Shown: one piece after another, positions 7,995 to 15,529 of the stretch
How positions within the stretch are numbered: the first letter of the stretch is position 1
Layout: the number at the start of each line of letters is the position of its first letter
From: Quadrisphaera sp. INWT6
Lineage (GTDB): Bacteria; Actinomycetota; Actinomycetes; Actinomycetales; Quadrisphaeraceae
Direction of reading: 5' to 3'
Assembly: GCF_015390235.1 (NCBI RefSeq)
Contig: NZ_VUOH01000005.1
Location: 248,001-312,000 of the forward strand
DNA: 64,000 nucleotides
Translations under genes and position numbers: made by a program
Notes under the pieces: generated by a model
The model's input: only the letters and a program-made list of their open reading frames with translations
Databases searched by the model: none
What the model was told of the DNA's origin: nothing

Positions 7995-8356
7995 CAGCCG
8001 ATCACCGGGGCCAGGTGGTCCTCGAAGGTCTCCGAGGTGAACGGCTTGGCGATGAGGAACAGCGCACCGGCCGCCGAGGCGGTGGAGCGCATGTCGTCGG
8101 AGCCCTCGGAGGTGACGAACCCGAAGGGCACCTGCGAGCCGGAGGCGCGCAGCGCCCGCAGGCACTCGATGCCGGTCATCTCGGGCATGTTCCAGTCCGA
8201 CAGGACCAGGTCGGGGGCCTCGGAGGCGACCTTCTCCAGGGCCTCGCGGCCGTTCTCGGCCTCGACCACCTCGTGGGAGTCGTACCCGGCCTGGCGCAGG
8301 GTGCGGATGACGATCTGCCGCATGACGCGGCTGTCGTCGGCGACGAGGATCTTCAC
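7994..8356 (-). CDS. cheY: CheY-like single-domain response regulator
   Basis: A stand-alone receiver domain of 120 residues that would carry the phosphoryl signal from CheA to the flagellar motor or another target. The acid pocket is D7/D8, the phosphoacceptor is D54 (SDWNMPEM), the switch threonine is T82 (VTSEG) and the lysine is K104 (AKPF), so all key residues are intact. I chose GTG 8356 because it gives a normal CheY length and follows AGGAAGGAAG, whereas the longer frame adds an Arg/Pro leader. It is the second cheY in this operon and is coupled to the CheX-like gene after it. Confidence 0.85.
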   Translation of the reverse strand: MKILVADDSRVMRQIVIRTLRQAGYDSHEVVEAENGREALEKVASEAPDLVLSDWNMPEMTGIECLRALRASGSQVPFGFVTSEGSDDMRSTASAAGALFLIAKPFTSETFEDHLAPVIG

Positions 8357-8394
8357 GGGCTTCCTTCCTCGATCGAGGGGTTCGGGGGGGTGGG

Positions 8395-8889
8395 TCAGTG
8401 CGGCAGCGGGACGCTGCAGACGACGACGTCGACGCGCTCGCCGCGCCACAGGCTCGAGACGAGGTGCTCGTCCGGGCCGCTGGCGGGGGGCTGGGCGCCG
8501 ACCATGGGCAGCGTCAGGGACGACGCCTCGGGCAGCAGGGCCTTGAGGCCGCCGCCGAGGACGTTGGCGAGCTCGCCGAAGCCGTCCTCGACGTCCTCGG
8601 CGTCCAGCACGGCCGGGGCGCGGCCGCGCAGCAGGGCGCGGGTGAGCTCCTCGGCGGCGCTCGCGGACGTCGTCAGGACGACCCGTCCGCGCCAGGGGCC
8701 GTCGATGCCGACCCAGGCGCTGACGGTCGCGGCGGGCAGCTCGCCGTCGAGGGGGACGAGGACCTCGTCCTCCCCGATGAACGACGCCCAGATCTCGTCG
8801 GCGATGGCGCGGACGGTCTCCTCGGGCAGCAGCTCCGCCGCGGTGGCGCCGGAGATCCCGTCGACCGGCGCGCTCAGCAGCTCGCTCAC
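8395..8889 (-). CDS. CheX-type chemotaxis phosphatase
   Basis: The 164-residue protein has DGFGELANVLGGGLKALLP, a clear CheC/CheX-type D-x3-E-x2-N helix containing the Glu and Asn that attack phosphorylated CheY in characterised relatives. A proline follows at about 25 residues. The two-layer alpha/beta pattern and C-terminal VDVVVCSVPL fit the CheX domain. GTG 8889 overlaps the stop of the upstream cheY by four bases. The pair probably sets the lifetime of CheY-P. CheZ is absent from this locus, as expected for an actinobacterium. Confidence 0.8.
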   Translation of the reverse strand: MSELLSAPVDGISGATAAELLPEETVRAIADEIWASFIGEDEVLVPLDGELPAATVSAWVGIDGPWRGRVVLTTSASAAEELTRALLRGRAPAVLDAEDVEDGFGELANVLGGGLKALLPEASSLTLPMVGAQPPASGPDEHLVSSLWRGERVDVVVCSVPLPH

Positions 8890-9266
8890 GGCACCTCCAC
8901 CGGGACCAGGCCCAGCAGCGACAGCTTGTCGCGCAGGGCGTCGGGGGTGAACGGCTTGATGAGGTACTCGTGGGCGCCCGCGGCGAGGGCGCGCACGATC
9001 TGGCCGTGCTCGCTCTCCGTGGTCACCATCATGAGCGTCACGTCGCGCCACTCGGGGTTCTCACGGACGGCGTTGACGAAGCTCAGGCCGTCCATGACGG
9101 GCATGTTCCAGTCGATGCAGGCGAGGTCGGGCACGAAGCCCGCCTCGAGCTTGTCGAGGGCCTCCTGGCCGTCGCCGGCCTGCGTGATCTCGTAGCCGAG
9201 GTCCTCGAGGATCCCCCCGACGATCCGCCGCATGGCACGGGAGTCGTCGATCACCAGAGCGTGCAC
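8886..9266 (-). CDS. cheY: CheY chemotaxis response regulator
   Basis: A 126-residue single receiver domain with D7/D8, phosphoacceptor D52 (CIDWNMPVMDG), T82/T83 (MMVTTESE) and K104 (YLIKPFTPDALR). All catalytic residues are present. The GTG start follows GAGAGGGAGA. It lies 25 bases after cheR and overlaps the CheX-type gene by four bases, so phosphorylation target and phosphatase are made together. It resembles the second cheY at 7994 but is not a near-identical copy, which suggests an old duplication or different targets. Confidence 0.9.
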   Translation of the reverse strand: MHALVIDDSRAMRRIVGGILEDLGYEITQAGDGQEALDKLEAGFVPDLACIDWNMPVMDGLSFVNAVRENPEWRDVTLMMVTTESEHGQIVRALAAGAHEYLIKPFTPDALRDKLSLLGLVPVEVP

Positions 9267-9291
9267 TTCTGTCTCCCTCTCGTTCGGTGGG

Positions 9292-10110
9292 TCAGGCGAT
9301 GGGTCGGTAGGCGGAGGTGCGGCCGAGCGCGACGCGCTCCCACCCCGGGTCGACCCCGAGGGTGGTCTCCGCGGCCCCCAGGAACAGCCAGCCGTCGGGG
9401 CGCATCTGGGCGCGCACCTTGCGGAGGATGTCCTGCTTGGTGGGGACGTCGAAGTAGATGAGCACGTTCCGCAGGAAGACCACGTCGAACGGGCCCATCC
9501 GCGGGTACGGCTGCGCGAGGTTGAGCGTGCTGGTGGTGACCATCGACCGCAGGGCCGGGGACACCTCCCACTCGGTGCCGGCGCGGGTGAAGTGGCGCAC
9601 GAGCATCGGGGCGGGCAGACCGCGGTTGACCTCGAGCTGGCTGAAGCGACCGGCCTTCGTGCGGTCGACCATCTCCTGGGAGAGGTCCGTGGCGGTGATG
9701 GCCACCCGCGACGTCCCGGCCGGGACGACCTCGGAGGCGATCATGCCGATCGTGTACGGCTCCTGGCCGCTGGAGCACGCCGCCGACCAGACCCGGATCT
9801 TCTCCCCGGGGCTGCGCTGCGCGAGCAGCTGCGGGAAGACGCTGGTGCCGAGCTGGGAGAACGGGTCCCCGTCGCGGTACCAGGAGGTCTCGTTGGTGGT
9901 GAGCGCCTCGACGATCGACTGGGTGGTCGCCTTGTCGGGACGGCGGCGCGAGCGCTCCACCAGCTGCGCCACACCGGCGTCGCCGGAGCGGCGCGCGACG
10001 GGCAGCAGGCGCGCCTCGACGAGGTACTCCTTGCCGGGGCTGAGCACGATGGCGCTCTCGCGGCGCACCAGGTCGGCCACGTAGCTGAAGTCGGCGGCGG
10101 CGAGGCTCAT
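9292..10110 (-). CDS. cheR: Chemotaxis protein methyltransferase CheR
   Basis: CheR transfers methyl groups from SAM to glutamates of methyl-accepting chemotaxis proteins. The N-terminal helical domain is followed by TTNETSWYRDGDPF and then the SAM site RVWSAACSSGQEPYTIGM, with ATDLS and VVFLRNVLIYFD further on, all diagnostic for CheR. At 272 residues it is full length, and no C-terminal pentapeptide-binding extension is seen. Its ATG overlaps the cheB stop by four bases, coupling the opposing methylation and demethylation enzymes of adaptation. Confidence 0.96.
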   Translation of the reverse strand: MSLAAADFSYVADLVRRESAIVLSPGKEYLVEARLLPVARRSGDAGVAQLVERSRRRPDKATTQSIVEALTTNETSWYRDGDPFSQLGTSVFPQLLAQRSPGEKIRVWSAACSSGQEPYTIGMIASEVVPAGTSRVAITATDLSQEMVDRTKAGRFSQLEVNRGLPAPMLVRHFTRAGTEWEVSPALRSMVTTSTLNLAQPYPRMGPFDVVFLRNVLIYFDVPTKQDILRKVRAQMRPDGWLFLGAAETTLGVDPGWERVALGRTSAYRPIA

Positions 10111-11309
10111 CGGGCCACCCCCGAGGCCAGGCCCGAGGCCAGGCCCGAGGCCAGGCCCGAGGCCAGGCCCGAGCGCGCGGCGGCGGCGGCGAAGGCACCG
10201 GCGGGCGGAGCGGAGGGGGCGGGGACGCCGGTGCGGGGCACGCGCTTCATGACGGCGTCGGCGACGGCGTCCAGCGGGAGCACCTCGTCGGCGTGGCCGG
10301 CGGTGGCGACGGCGCCCGGCATCCCCCAGACCACCGAGGTGGCCTTGTCCTGGGCGATGACGTACCCGCCGGCGGCGCGCACGGCCTGGGCGCCGAGCTT
10401 GCCGTCCGACCCCATGCCCGTGAGGACGACGGCCAGGACGGCGCCGTCGAACGCCTCGACGGCGGAGCGGAACAGCGGGTCGACCGCCGGTCGGCAGAAG
10501 TTCTCGGGTGGTGACTGCGTCAGCACTGTCCGTCGCTCCCGGTTCTGGTGGGTGACGCTGAGGTGCCAGTCCCCGGGCGCCAGGTGGGCGGTGCCGGGAC
10601 GGAGGACCGACCCGGCCGTCGCCTCGACGACCTGCAGGGCGCAGAGCTTGTCGAGGCGGGTGGCGAAGTGCGTGGTGAACAGGGGCGGCATGTGCTGCAC
10701 CAGCAGCACCGGCAGCGGGAAGGAGGCCGGCAGGCGCGGGAGGAAGCTCGACAGCGCCTCGGGGCCGCCGGTCGACGAGCCGATGACCAGCACGGCGGGG
10801 CTGCGGACCGGCCCGGTGCGCGGCGTGGGCGGTGCGGGGGCGGCGTGCGCGGCGGCGGCCGCGAGGCGCGGCGACGCGGCGGCCGAGGCCGGCGTGGGCT
10901 GGCGGCCGGTGAGGGCCAGGAGCTTGGGCAGCAGCTGCTCGCGCACCTGCGCCATCGAGGCCTGCACGCTGCCCACGTTGGCGGGCTTGGTGACGTAGTC
11001 GGACGCCCCGGCGGTCAGCGCCTCCATCGTCGCGGACGCGCCGCGCTCGGTGAGGGTGCTGAACATGATGATCGGCAGGCGGCGGTCGGTCTTCCGGATC
11101 TCCCGGACCGCCTCGATGCCGTTCATCTCCGGCATCTCGATGTCCATCGTGACGATGTCGGGCCTCAGCGCGGCGATCTTGCCCTGCGCGAGGCGCCCGT
11201 TGGAGGCGGTGCCGACTACCTGGACCTGCGGGTCACCGGACAGGCAGTCCGTGACGATCTTGCGGACGACGACGGAGTCGTCGACCACCAGCACCCTGAC
11301 CGGATCCAC
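10107..11309 (-). CDS. cheB: Chemotaxis methylesterase/glutaminase CheB
   Basis: CheB removes methyl groups from receptors when phosphorylated by CheA. It has an N-terminal receiver (D10/D11, phosphoacceptor D56 in TMDIEMPEMNG, K109) and an Ala/Pro linker around residues 135-170. The esterase domain follows, with the nucleophile in GSSTGGPEAL, the histidine in QHMPP and the aspartate in LTGMGSDG. I chose GTG 11309 (400 residues) because GGGAGG precedes it closely. The C-terminus ends in a short tandem SGLA repeat encoded by a 12-base repeat, which is unusual for CheB. It overlaps cheR by four bases. Confidence 0.95.
   Translation of the reverse strand: MDPVRVLVVDDSVVVRKIVTDCLSGDPQVQVVGTASNGRLAQGKIAALRPDIVTMDIEMPEMNGIEAVREIRKTDRRLPIIMFSTLTERGASATMEALTAGASDYVTKPANVGSVQASMAQVREQLLPKLLALTGRQPTPASAAASPRLAAAAAHAAPAPPTPRTGPVRSPAVLVIGSSTGGPEALSSFLPRLPASFPLPVLLVQHMPPLFTTHFATRLDKLCALQVVEATAGSVLRPGTAHLAPGDWHLSVTHQNRERRTVLTQSPPENFCRPAVDPLFRSAVEAFDGAVLAVVLTGMGSDGKLGAQAVRAAGGYVIAQDKATSVVWGMPGAVATAGHADEVLPLDAVADAVMKRVPRTGVPAPSAPPAGAFAAAAARSGLASGLASGLASGLASGVAR
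10123..10170. repeat. 12-bp tandem repeat, four copies, in the cheB 3' end
   Basis: Four exact copies of GAGGCCAGGCCC run from 10123 to 10170 and encode Ser-Gly-Leu-Ala repeats at the CheB C-terminus. The unit is a multiple of three, so copy-number change would keep the frame. Confidence 0.9.
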
Positions 11310-11375
11310 CCGGACCTCCCGACCTGTCGTGCAGCGCGCCCCCTGGCGCAGCCGCACTCTCTGGATCGGTGGGTG

Positions 11376-11403
11376 GGGGCCCCGGGTTGAGCCCGGGAGC
11401 CCC
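11376..11403 (-). terminator. Hairpin upstream of cheB
   Basis: A GC-rich stem of about 11 pairs with one bulge and a TTGAG loop lies between the unknown 11462 gene and cheB. It may end the upstream transcript, leaving cheB onward to its own promoter. Confidence 0.5.
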
Positions 11404-11461
11404 GTCAGTCGATCAGAGCCCCGGAAGGCCCCGTTCGGGTCAGTCCGGGGTCAGTCCGGGG

Positions 11462-12436
11462 TCAGCTCGCGAGGAGCCCCTCGCCCGTGGCCAGCGCCCA
11501 GGGCTCGGTGAGGACGGCGAGCGCGTCCTCCCCCAGCAGGTCGGCCACCACCAGGCCCTGGACGCAGCCGCTGACGGCGTTCCAGACGCCCGTGGCGCCG
11601 TCACCGGCGTCGAAGCCGGCGTCGGCGAAGGCCTGGACGGCGAGGAGCTGCGCCGCGGCCGCGGCCGGCACGCGCCCGGAGGCGTGCGCCGCCCAGCACG
11701 CGTCGTGCATCGTCGCGGCCCACGGGCGGCGGTCGGCGCGGGTGGCGTCGACGGCGCGGCGCCAGCGCTCGCGCCCGGGGGCGTCGAGGTCGCGCAGCGC
11801 AGCGAGCAGGGAGCGCAGCGGGGTTCCCCAGGGGGTCCGCGGGTCGGGCGCGAGGTCGAAAGTGCCCGGGACGGACCCGGCGACGGCGCGCTCGTAGGGC
11901 TCGGCGAGCCGGCGGCGCAGCGCGCGGGGCAGCTGGCGGGCGGCGTAGGCGGCGACGGCGGCGTCGGCGAGCACGTCGGCGGCCAGGGCGCGGTCGACGC
12001 GGGCGGGGTCGTCGAGGTCGGGGAGCGCGCTCGGCTCGGTGGCCCCGGCGTCCAGCGCCTCGTGGCGCACCAGGCGCTCGAGGGCGGAGGCGCTGCCGAC
12101 CATCGAGGTGCGCAGCTGCTCGGCGAGGGCGGCCACGGAGGTGGGCGCCCCGCCCCCCGCGGCCCCGGGGCCGTCCGCCGCGGCGGGGGCGCCGGTGGTC
12201 TGGGAGAGCCGGGGCGCGGTCTCGGCCAGCTCGCGGGCGCGCGCGGAGTCCTCGGCGGCGAGGAAGGGGTCCGCGGCCGGGTCGGAGGTGCGCAGGGGGT
12301 GGTGGGCCGCCAGCAGGGCCCACTCCGCCGGCCCGCTGCGCAGCGCGGAGACGAGGACGCCGGCCACCTGGCGCCCGCCCGGGAGGCGGACGAGGTCGTA
12401 GCCGAGCGTGGCGGCGCTGGTCAGGGTGTACGGCAC
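11462..12436 (-). CDS. Unknown protein within the chemotaxis locus
   Basis: This 324-residue protein is not one I recognise. It is Ala/Leu/Arg rich, has no signal peptide or transmembrane segment, and contains several likely helices (AELAETAPRLSQ, LAEQLRTSMVGSASALERLV). A Gly/Ala/Pro linker lies around residues 80-97. The end, GLVVADLLGEDALAVLTEPW, is the most conserved-looking part. Strong hairpins on both sides (12500-12540 and 11376-11403) suggest it is transcribed on its own, between mcp-cheA-cheW and cheB-cheR. A chemotaxis or motility role is inferred only from position. Codon use matches its neighbours, so it is probably real. Confidence 0.7.
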   Translation of the reverse strand: MPYTLTSAATLGYDLVRLPGGRQVAGVLVSALRSGPAEWALLAAHHPLRTSDPAADPFLAAEDSARARELAETAPRLSQTTGAPAAADGPGAAGGGAPTSVAALAEQLRTSMVGSASALERLVRHEALDAGATEPSALPDLDDPARVDRALAADVLADAAVAAYAARQLPRALRRRLAEPYERAVAGSVPGTFDLAPDPRTPWGTPLRSLLAALRDLDAPGRERWRRAVDATRADRRPWAATMHDACWAAHASGRVPAAAAAQLLAVQAFADAGFDAGDGATGVWNAVSGCVQGLVVADLLGEDALAVLTEPWALATGEGLLAS

Positions 12437-12499
12437 GGGGACCTCGCTCGGGGTGGTGGTCGGACCACCCAGGGTGCCGGTCGTGCAGAGGGACGGCGA

Positions 12500-12540
12500 A
12501 CCCCGCTCACCCGTCCGTCGTAACGGAGGGTGAGCGGGGT
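12500..12540 (-). terminator. Strong terminator after cheW
   Basis: A 13-base outer stem plus a 5-base inner stem and a CGTA loop form one of the strongest hairpins in the window, 29 bases past the cheW stop. It marks the end of the mcp-cheA-cheW transcript. Confidence 0.85.
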
Positions 12541-12569
12541 GTCGTCGATGCGGACCGGCCGCAGGGGCG

Positions 12570-13043
12570 TCAGCCGGTGACGGCGCGGTCGACGTCGAGC
12601 GCCAGGAGCAGGCGGCCCTGCGTCTTGTAGGCGCCGCGCAGCAGGTCGCGGACGTCGCCGTCCAGGGTGTCGGGGACCGGCTCGAAGGAGCGGTCGTCGA
12701 CCTCCAGCACGTCGGCGATGGAGTCGACCAGCAGGCTGATCGACTCGCCCCGCAGGCGGACCACGATGTTCACCGCGTCCTGGCCCTCCGGCCGCGCCGG
12801 CAGCGACAGGCGCGCCCGCAGGTCGATCGCCGTGACGACCTCGCCGCGCAGGTTGATCAGCCCGGCGATCGCGTCGGTGTGCAGGGGCACCCGCGTGACC
12901 TTCTGGCTGCGGAGCACCTCCTGCACCTGGTCGACCTCGATGCCGTAGAGGTGGTCGGCCAGCTCGAACGTGAGCAGCTGGGTGGTGGGCACCGCCGCGG
13001 CGGCCGCCTTGCGGCTGGCCACGGCCGTCGTCGTCGCGGTCAT
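12570..13043 (-). CDS. cheW: Chemotaxis coupling protein CheW
   Basis: CheW is the adaptor linking receptors to CheA in the polar array. The 157-residue sequence is one CheW domain with LLTFELADHLYGIEVDQVQE, then GLINLRGEVVTAIDLRARL, the typical five-stranded SH3-like core, and LLVDSIADVLEVDD. A short Ala-rich leader of about 20 residues precedes the domain. The ATG at 13043 lies one base after the cheA stop, so translation is coupled and the two are made in proportion. Confidence 0.95.
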   Translation of the reverse strand: MTATTTAVASRKAAAAAVPTTQLLTFELADHLYGIEVDQVQEVLRSQKVTRVPLHTDAIAGLINLRGEVVTAIDLRARLSLPARPEGQDAVNIVVRLRGESISLLVDSIADVLEVDDRSFEPVPDTLDGDVRDLLRGAYKTQGRLLLALDVDRAVTG

Positions 13044-13044
13044 G

Positions 13045-15483
13045 TCAGACCTCCGTCAGGGTCGAGGCGTGCTGGTCGGCGAGGGCGAGGTCCGCCTCGA
13101 TGTGGGAGAAGAACGACGGGTCGGCGGACAGGATCGCCGCGCGGACGTCGAGCATCTCGGTGACGCGGTCGCCGATGACGGCCGAGCCGAGCAGGCCGTG
13201 GTCGTCGATGTCGGAGTGGACGACCGTGCTGGCGTCGACGACGTCGACGATCTCCTCGACCACGATGGCCACGCTGCGGCCGCCCTGGCGCTGGTCGGCG
13301 TAGACGACGACCTCCAGGTCGGTGCGGGTGGCGTCGGCGTAGGCGCCGAGGTACCGGTCGAGGCGGATGATCGGCAGGATCTCGCCGCGGTACTGGACCA
13401 CCTCGCGCGAGCCCACCACCTCCACGGTCGAGGCCGGCACGCGCTCCAGGCGCGTGACCATGTCGAGCGGGATGGCGATCTGGCGCTTGACCTCGCCGGA
13501 GCCGCCGATGCCGGCGACGAGCAGGCGCTCGCCGGTGCCGGTGGAGTCACCGTCGCGGTGCGCGCCGCCGGACAGGTCCAGGCGCTCGGCGGCCAGGGAG
13601 CGCAGGGCGCGGCGGGCCAGGGCCTGCACGTCGAGGATCAGCGCCACGGCGCCGTCGCCCAGGATGGTCGCCCCGGAGAACAGGCCGACCGACTTCAGCT
13701 GGTTGCCCAGCGCCTTGACGACGATCTCCTCGGTGTTCAGCACGCGGTCGACCACGAGGCCGAAGCGGCGGCCCTCGGAGGCCAGGACGGCGACGGTGAG
13801 GCGGCCGGCGGCGGCCTCGCTCTTGACGCCCATGACCTCGGAGAGGTGCACCAGCGGCAGCAGCTCGCCGCGCAGGCGGTAGACCGGCGCGCCGCCGACG
13901 TCCTCCACCAGGCCCGGGTCGGCGTCGACGTCGAGGGCCACGAGCTCCTGCAGGTTGACCTGCGGGACGGCGTAGCGCTCACCGCCGCATGTGACCGTGA
14001 GGGCCGGCATGATCGCCAGGGTCAGCGGGATGCGGAGGCGGCAGGTGGTGCCCTTGCCGGTCACCGACTCCACCTCGATGGTGCCGCCGATGGCCTCGAC
14101 GTTGGTCTTCACCACGTCCATGCCGACGCCGCGCCCGGAGACGTTGGTGACGGCGGCCGCGGTGGAGAAGCCCGGGGCGAAGATCAGCTGCAGCACGTCG
14201 GTCGGCGACATGCGGTCCAGCGCCGCCTGGGTGACGACGCCCTTGCGGACGGCGGAGGCGCCGATGACGGCCGGGTCGATGCCCTTGCCGTCGTCGGAGA
14301 CCTCCACGACGACCTGGCCGCTCTCGTGGCGGGCCGCGAGGCGCAGGACGCCCTCGCGGGGCTTGCCGGCGGCGACGCGGTCGGCGGGGGCCTCGATGCC
14401 GTGGTCGACGGCGTTGCGCACGAGGTGCGTCAGCGGGTCCTTCACGGCCTCGAGCAGGGTGCGGTCGAGCTCGGTCTCGCGGCCGACCATGTCGAGGCGG
14501 ACCTGGCGGCCGCAGGTGGCGCCGAGGTCGCGGACGACGCGGGGCAGCTTGGCCCACAGGGCGTCGATGGGCTGCATGCGCGTCTTCATGACGCCCTCCT
14601 GCAGCTCACCGGCGATGAGGTTCAGCCGCTGGGCGGCGCGCGTCAGGTCGAGGTCGTCGGTGAGCGAGCCCACCTGCTGCAGGATCTGGTTGCGCGCGAG
14701 GACCAGCTCGCCGGTGAGGCGCATCAGGTCGTCGAGCACGTCGACGTCGACGCGGATCGAGGAGTCCGCAGCGCTGCGGCGGTGGGTGTCGGTGTCGGCG
14801 CCGGAGCGGGCGGCCGGAGCGGCCGCGGGGGCCGCAGCGGCGGCCGGGACCGCGGCGGGAGCCGGCTCGTGCGCGTCCTCGACGGTCTCGGCGTCGTGCT
14901 CGTCGGCGCGCTCCTCGACCGCCTCGACCGCCGGGGCGGGGGCGGCGGCGACGGCGGGGGCCGGAGCAGCGGCCTTCGCGGCGGCGGGCTTCGCCGCGCG
15001 ACGGCGCTTGGCGGGCGCGGCCGCGGGCGCGACCCCGGCGACCGCCGCGACGGCGGGCTCGGGGGCGGCGGGGGCGGCGGGGGCGGCGGCCTTCGCGGTG
15101 CCGTCCAGCACGGCCTTGATCTGCGCGACCGTCGGGTCGACGTCGAGGTCGCCCTCGGCGCCGTCGCGCTCGAGGTTGCCGAGCAGGGCGCGGATGGTGT
15201 CGACCATCGCGAGCAGCGCGTCGGCGGTGACCGGGTCCATCGCCATCACGCCGTCGCGCAGCTTGGCGAGCAGGTTCTCGCCGACGTGCGCCACGCTCTC
15301 GAGCTTGCTGAGCGCCAGGAAGCCGCTCGTGCCCTTGATGGTGTGGATCGTGCGGAAGACGCTGGCGAGCAGCTCGCGGGAGCCCGGGGCCTGCTCGAGC
15401 GCGACCAGGTCGCGGTCGAGCTGGTCCAGGTTCTCGTAGCTCTCCACCAGGAACTCGCTGATGATGTCGTCCATGCCGTCCAT
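13045..15483 (-). CDS. cheA: Chemotaxis histidine kinase CheA with two CheW-like domains
   Basis: CheA autophosphorylates in response to receptor state and donates phosphate to CheY and CheB. The P1 domain holds the phosphorylated histidine H47 (FRTIHTIKGTSGFL). An Ala/Pro-rich linker of roughly 120 residues stands where P2 would be. P3 dimerisation and P4 kinase follow, with LVRNAVDHGIE (N box), DDGKGID (G1) and SGRGVGMDVVK (G2). The end holds a P5 CheW-like domain (ALTVTCGGERYAVPQ) and then a second CheW-like domain (VKRQIAIPLDMVTRLERVPA). Residue count is 812, long for CheA. ATG 15483 follows GAGAGGAG. No classical P2 can be seen. Confidence 0.95.
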   Translation of the reverse strand: MDGMDDIISEFLVESYENLDQLDRDLVALEQAPGSRELLASVFRTIHTIKGTSGFLALSKLESVAHVGENLLAKLRDGVMAMDPVTADALLAMVDTIRALLGNLERDGAEGDLDVDPTVAQIKAVLDGTAKAAAPAAPAAPEPAVAAVAGVAPAAAPAKRRRAAKPAAAKAAAPAPAVAAAPAPAVEAVEERADEHDAETVEDAHEPAPAAVPAAAAAPAAAPAARSGADTDTHRRSAADSSIRVDVDVLDDLMRLTGELVLARNQILQQVGSLTDDLDLTRAAQRLNLIAGELQEGVMKTRMQPIDALWAKLPRVVRDLGATCGRQVRLDMVGRETELDRTLLEAVKDPLTHLVRNAVDHGIEAPADRVAAGKPREGVLRLAARHESGQVVVEVSDDGKGIDPAVIGASAVRKGVVTQAALDRMSPTDVLQLIFAPGFSTAAAVTNVSGRGVGMDVVKTNVEAIGGTIEVESVTGKGTTCRLRIPLTLAIMPALTVTCGGERYAVPQVNLQELVALDVDADPGLVEDVGGAPVYRLRGELLPLVHLSEVMGVKSEAAAGRLTVAVLASEGRRFGLVVDRVLNTEEIVVKALGNQLKSVGLFSGATILGDGAVALILDVQALARRALRSLAAERLDLSGGAHRDGDSTGTGERLLVAGIGGSGEVKRQIAIPLDMVTRLERVPASTVEVVGSREVVQYRGEILPIIRLDRYLGAYADATRTDLEVVVYADQRQGGRSVAIVVEEIVDVVDASTVVHSDIDDHGLLGSAVIGDRVTEMLDVRAAILSADPSFFSHIEADLALADQHASTLTEV

Positions 15484-15529
15484 GTCGGCTCCTCTCGGCT
15501 CGTTCTTCAGTCGTTGGGTCGGACGGGCG

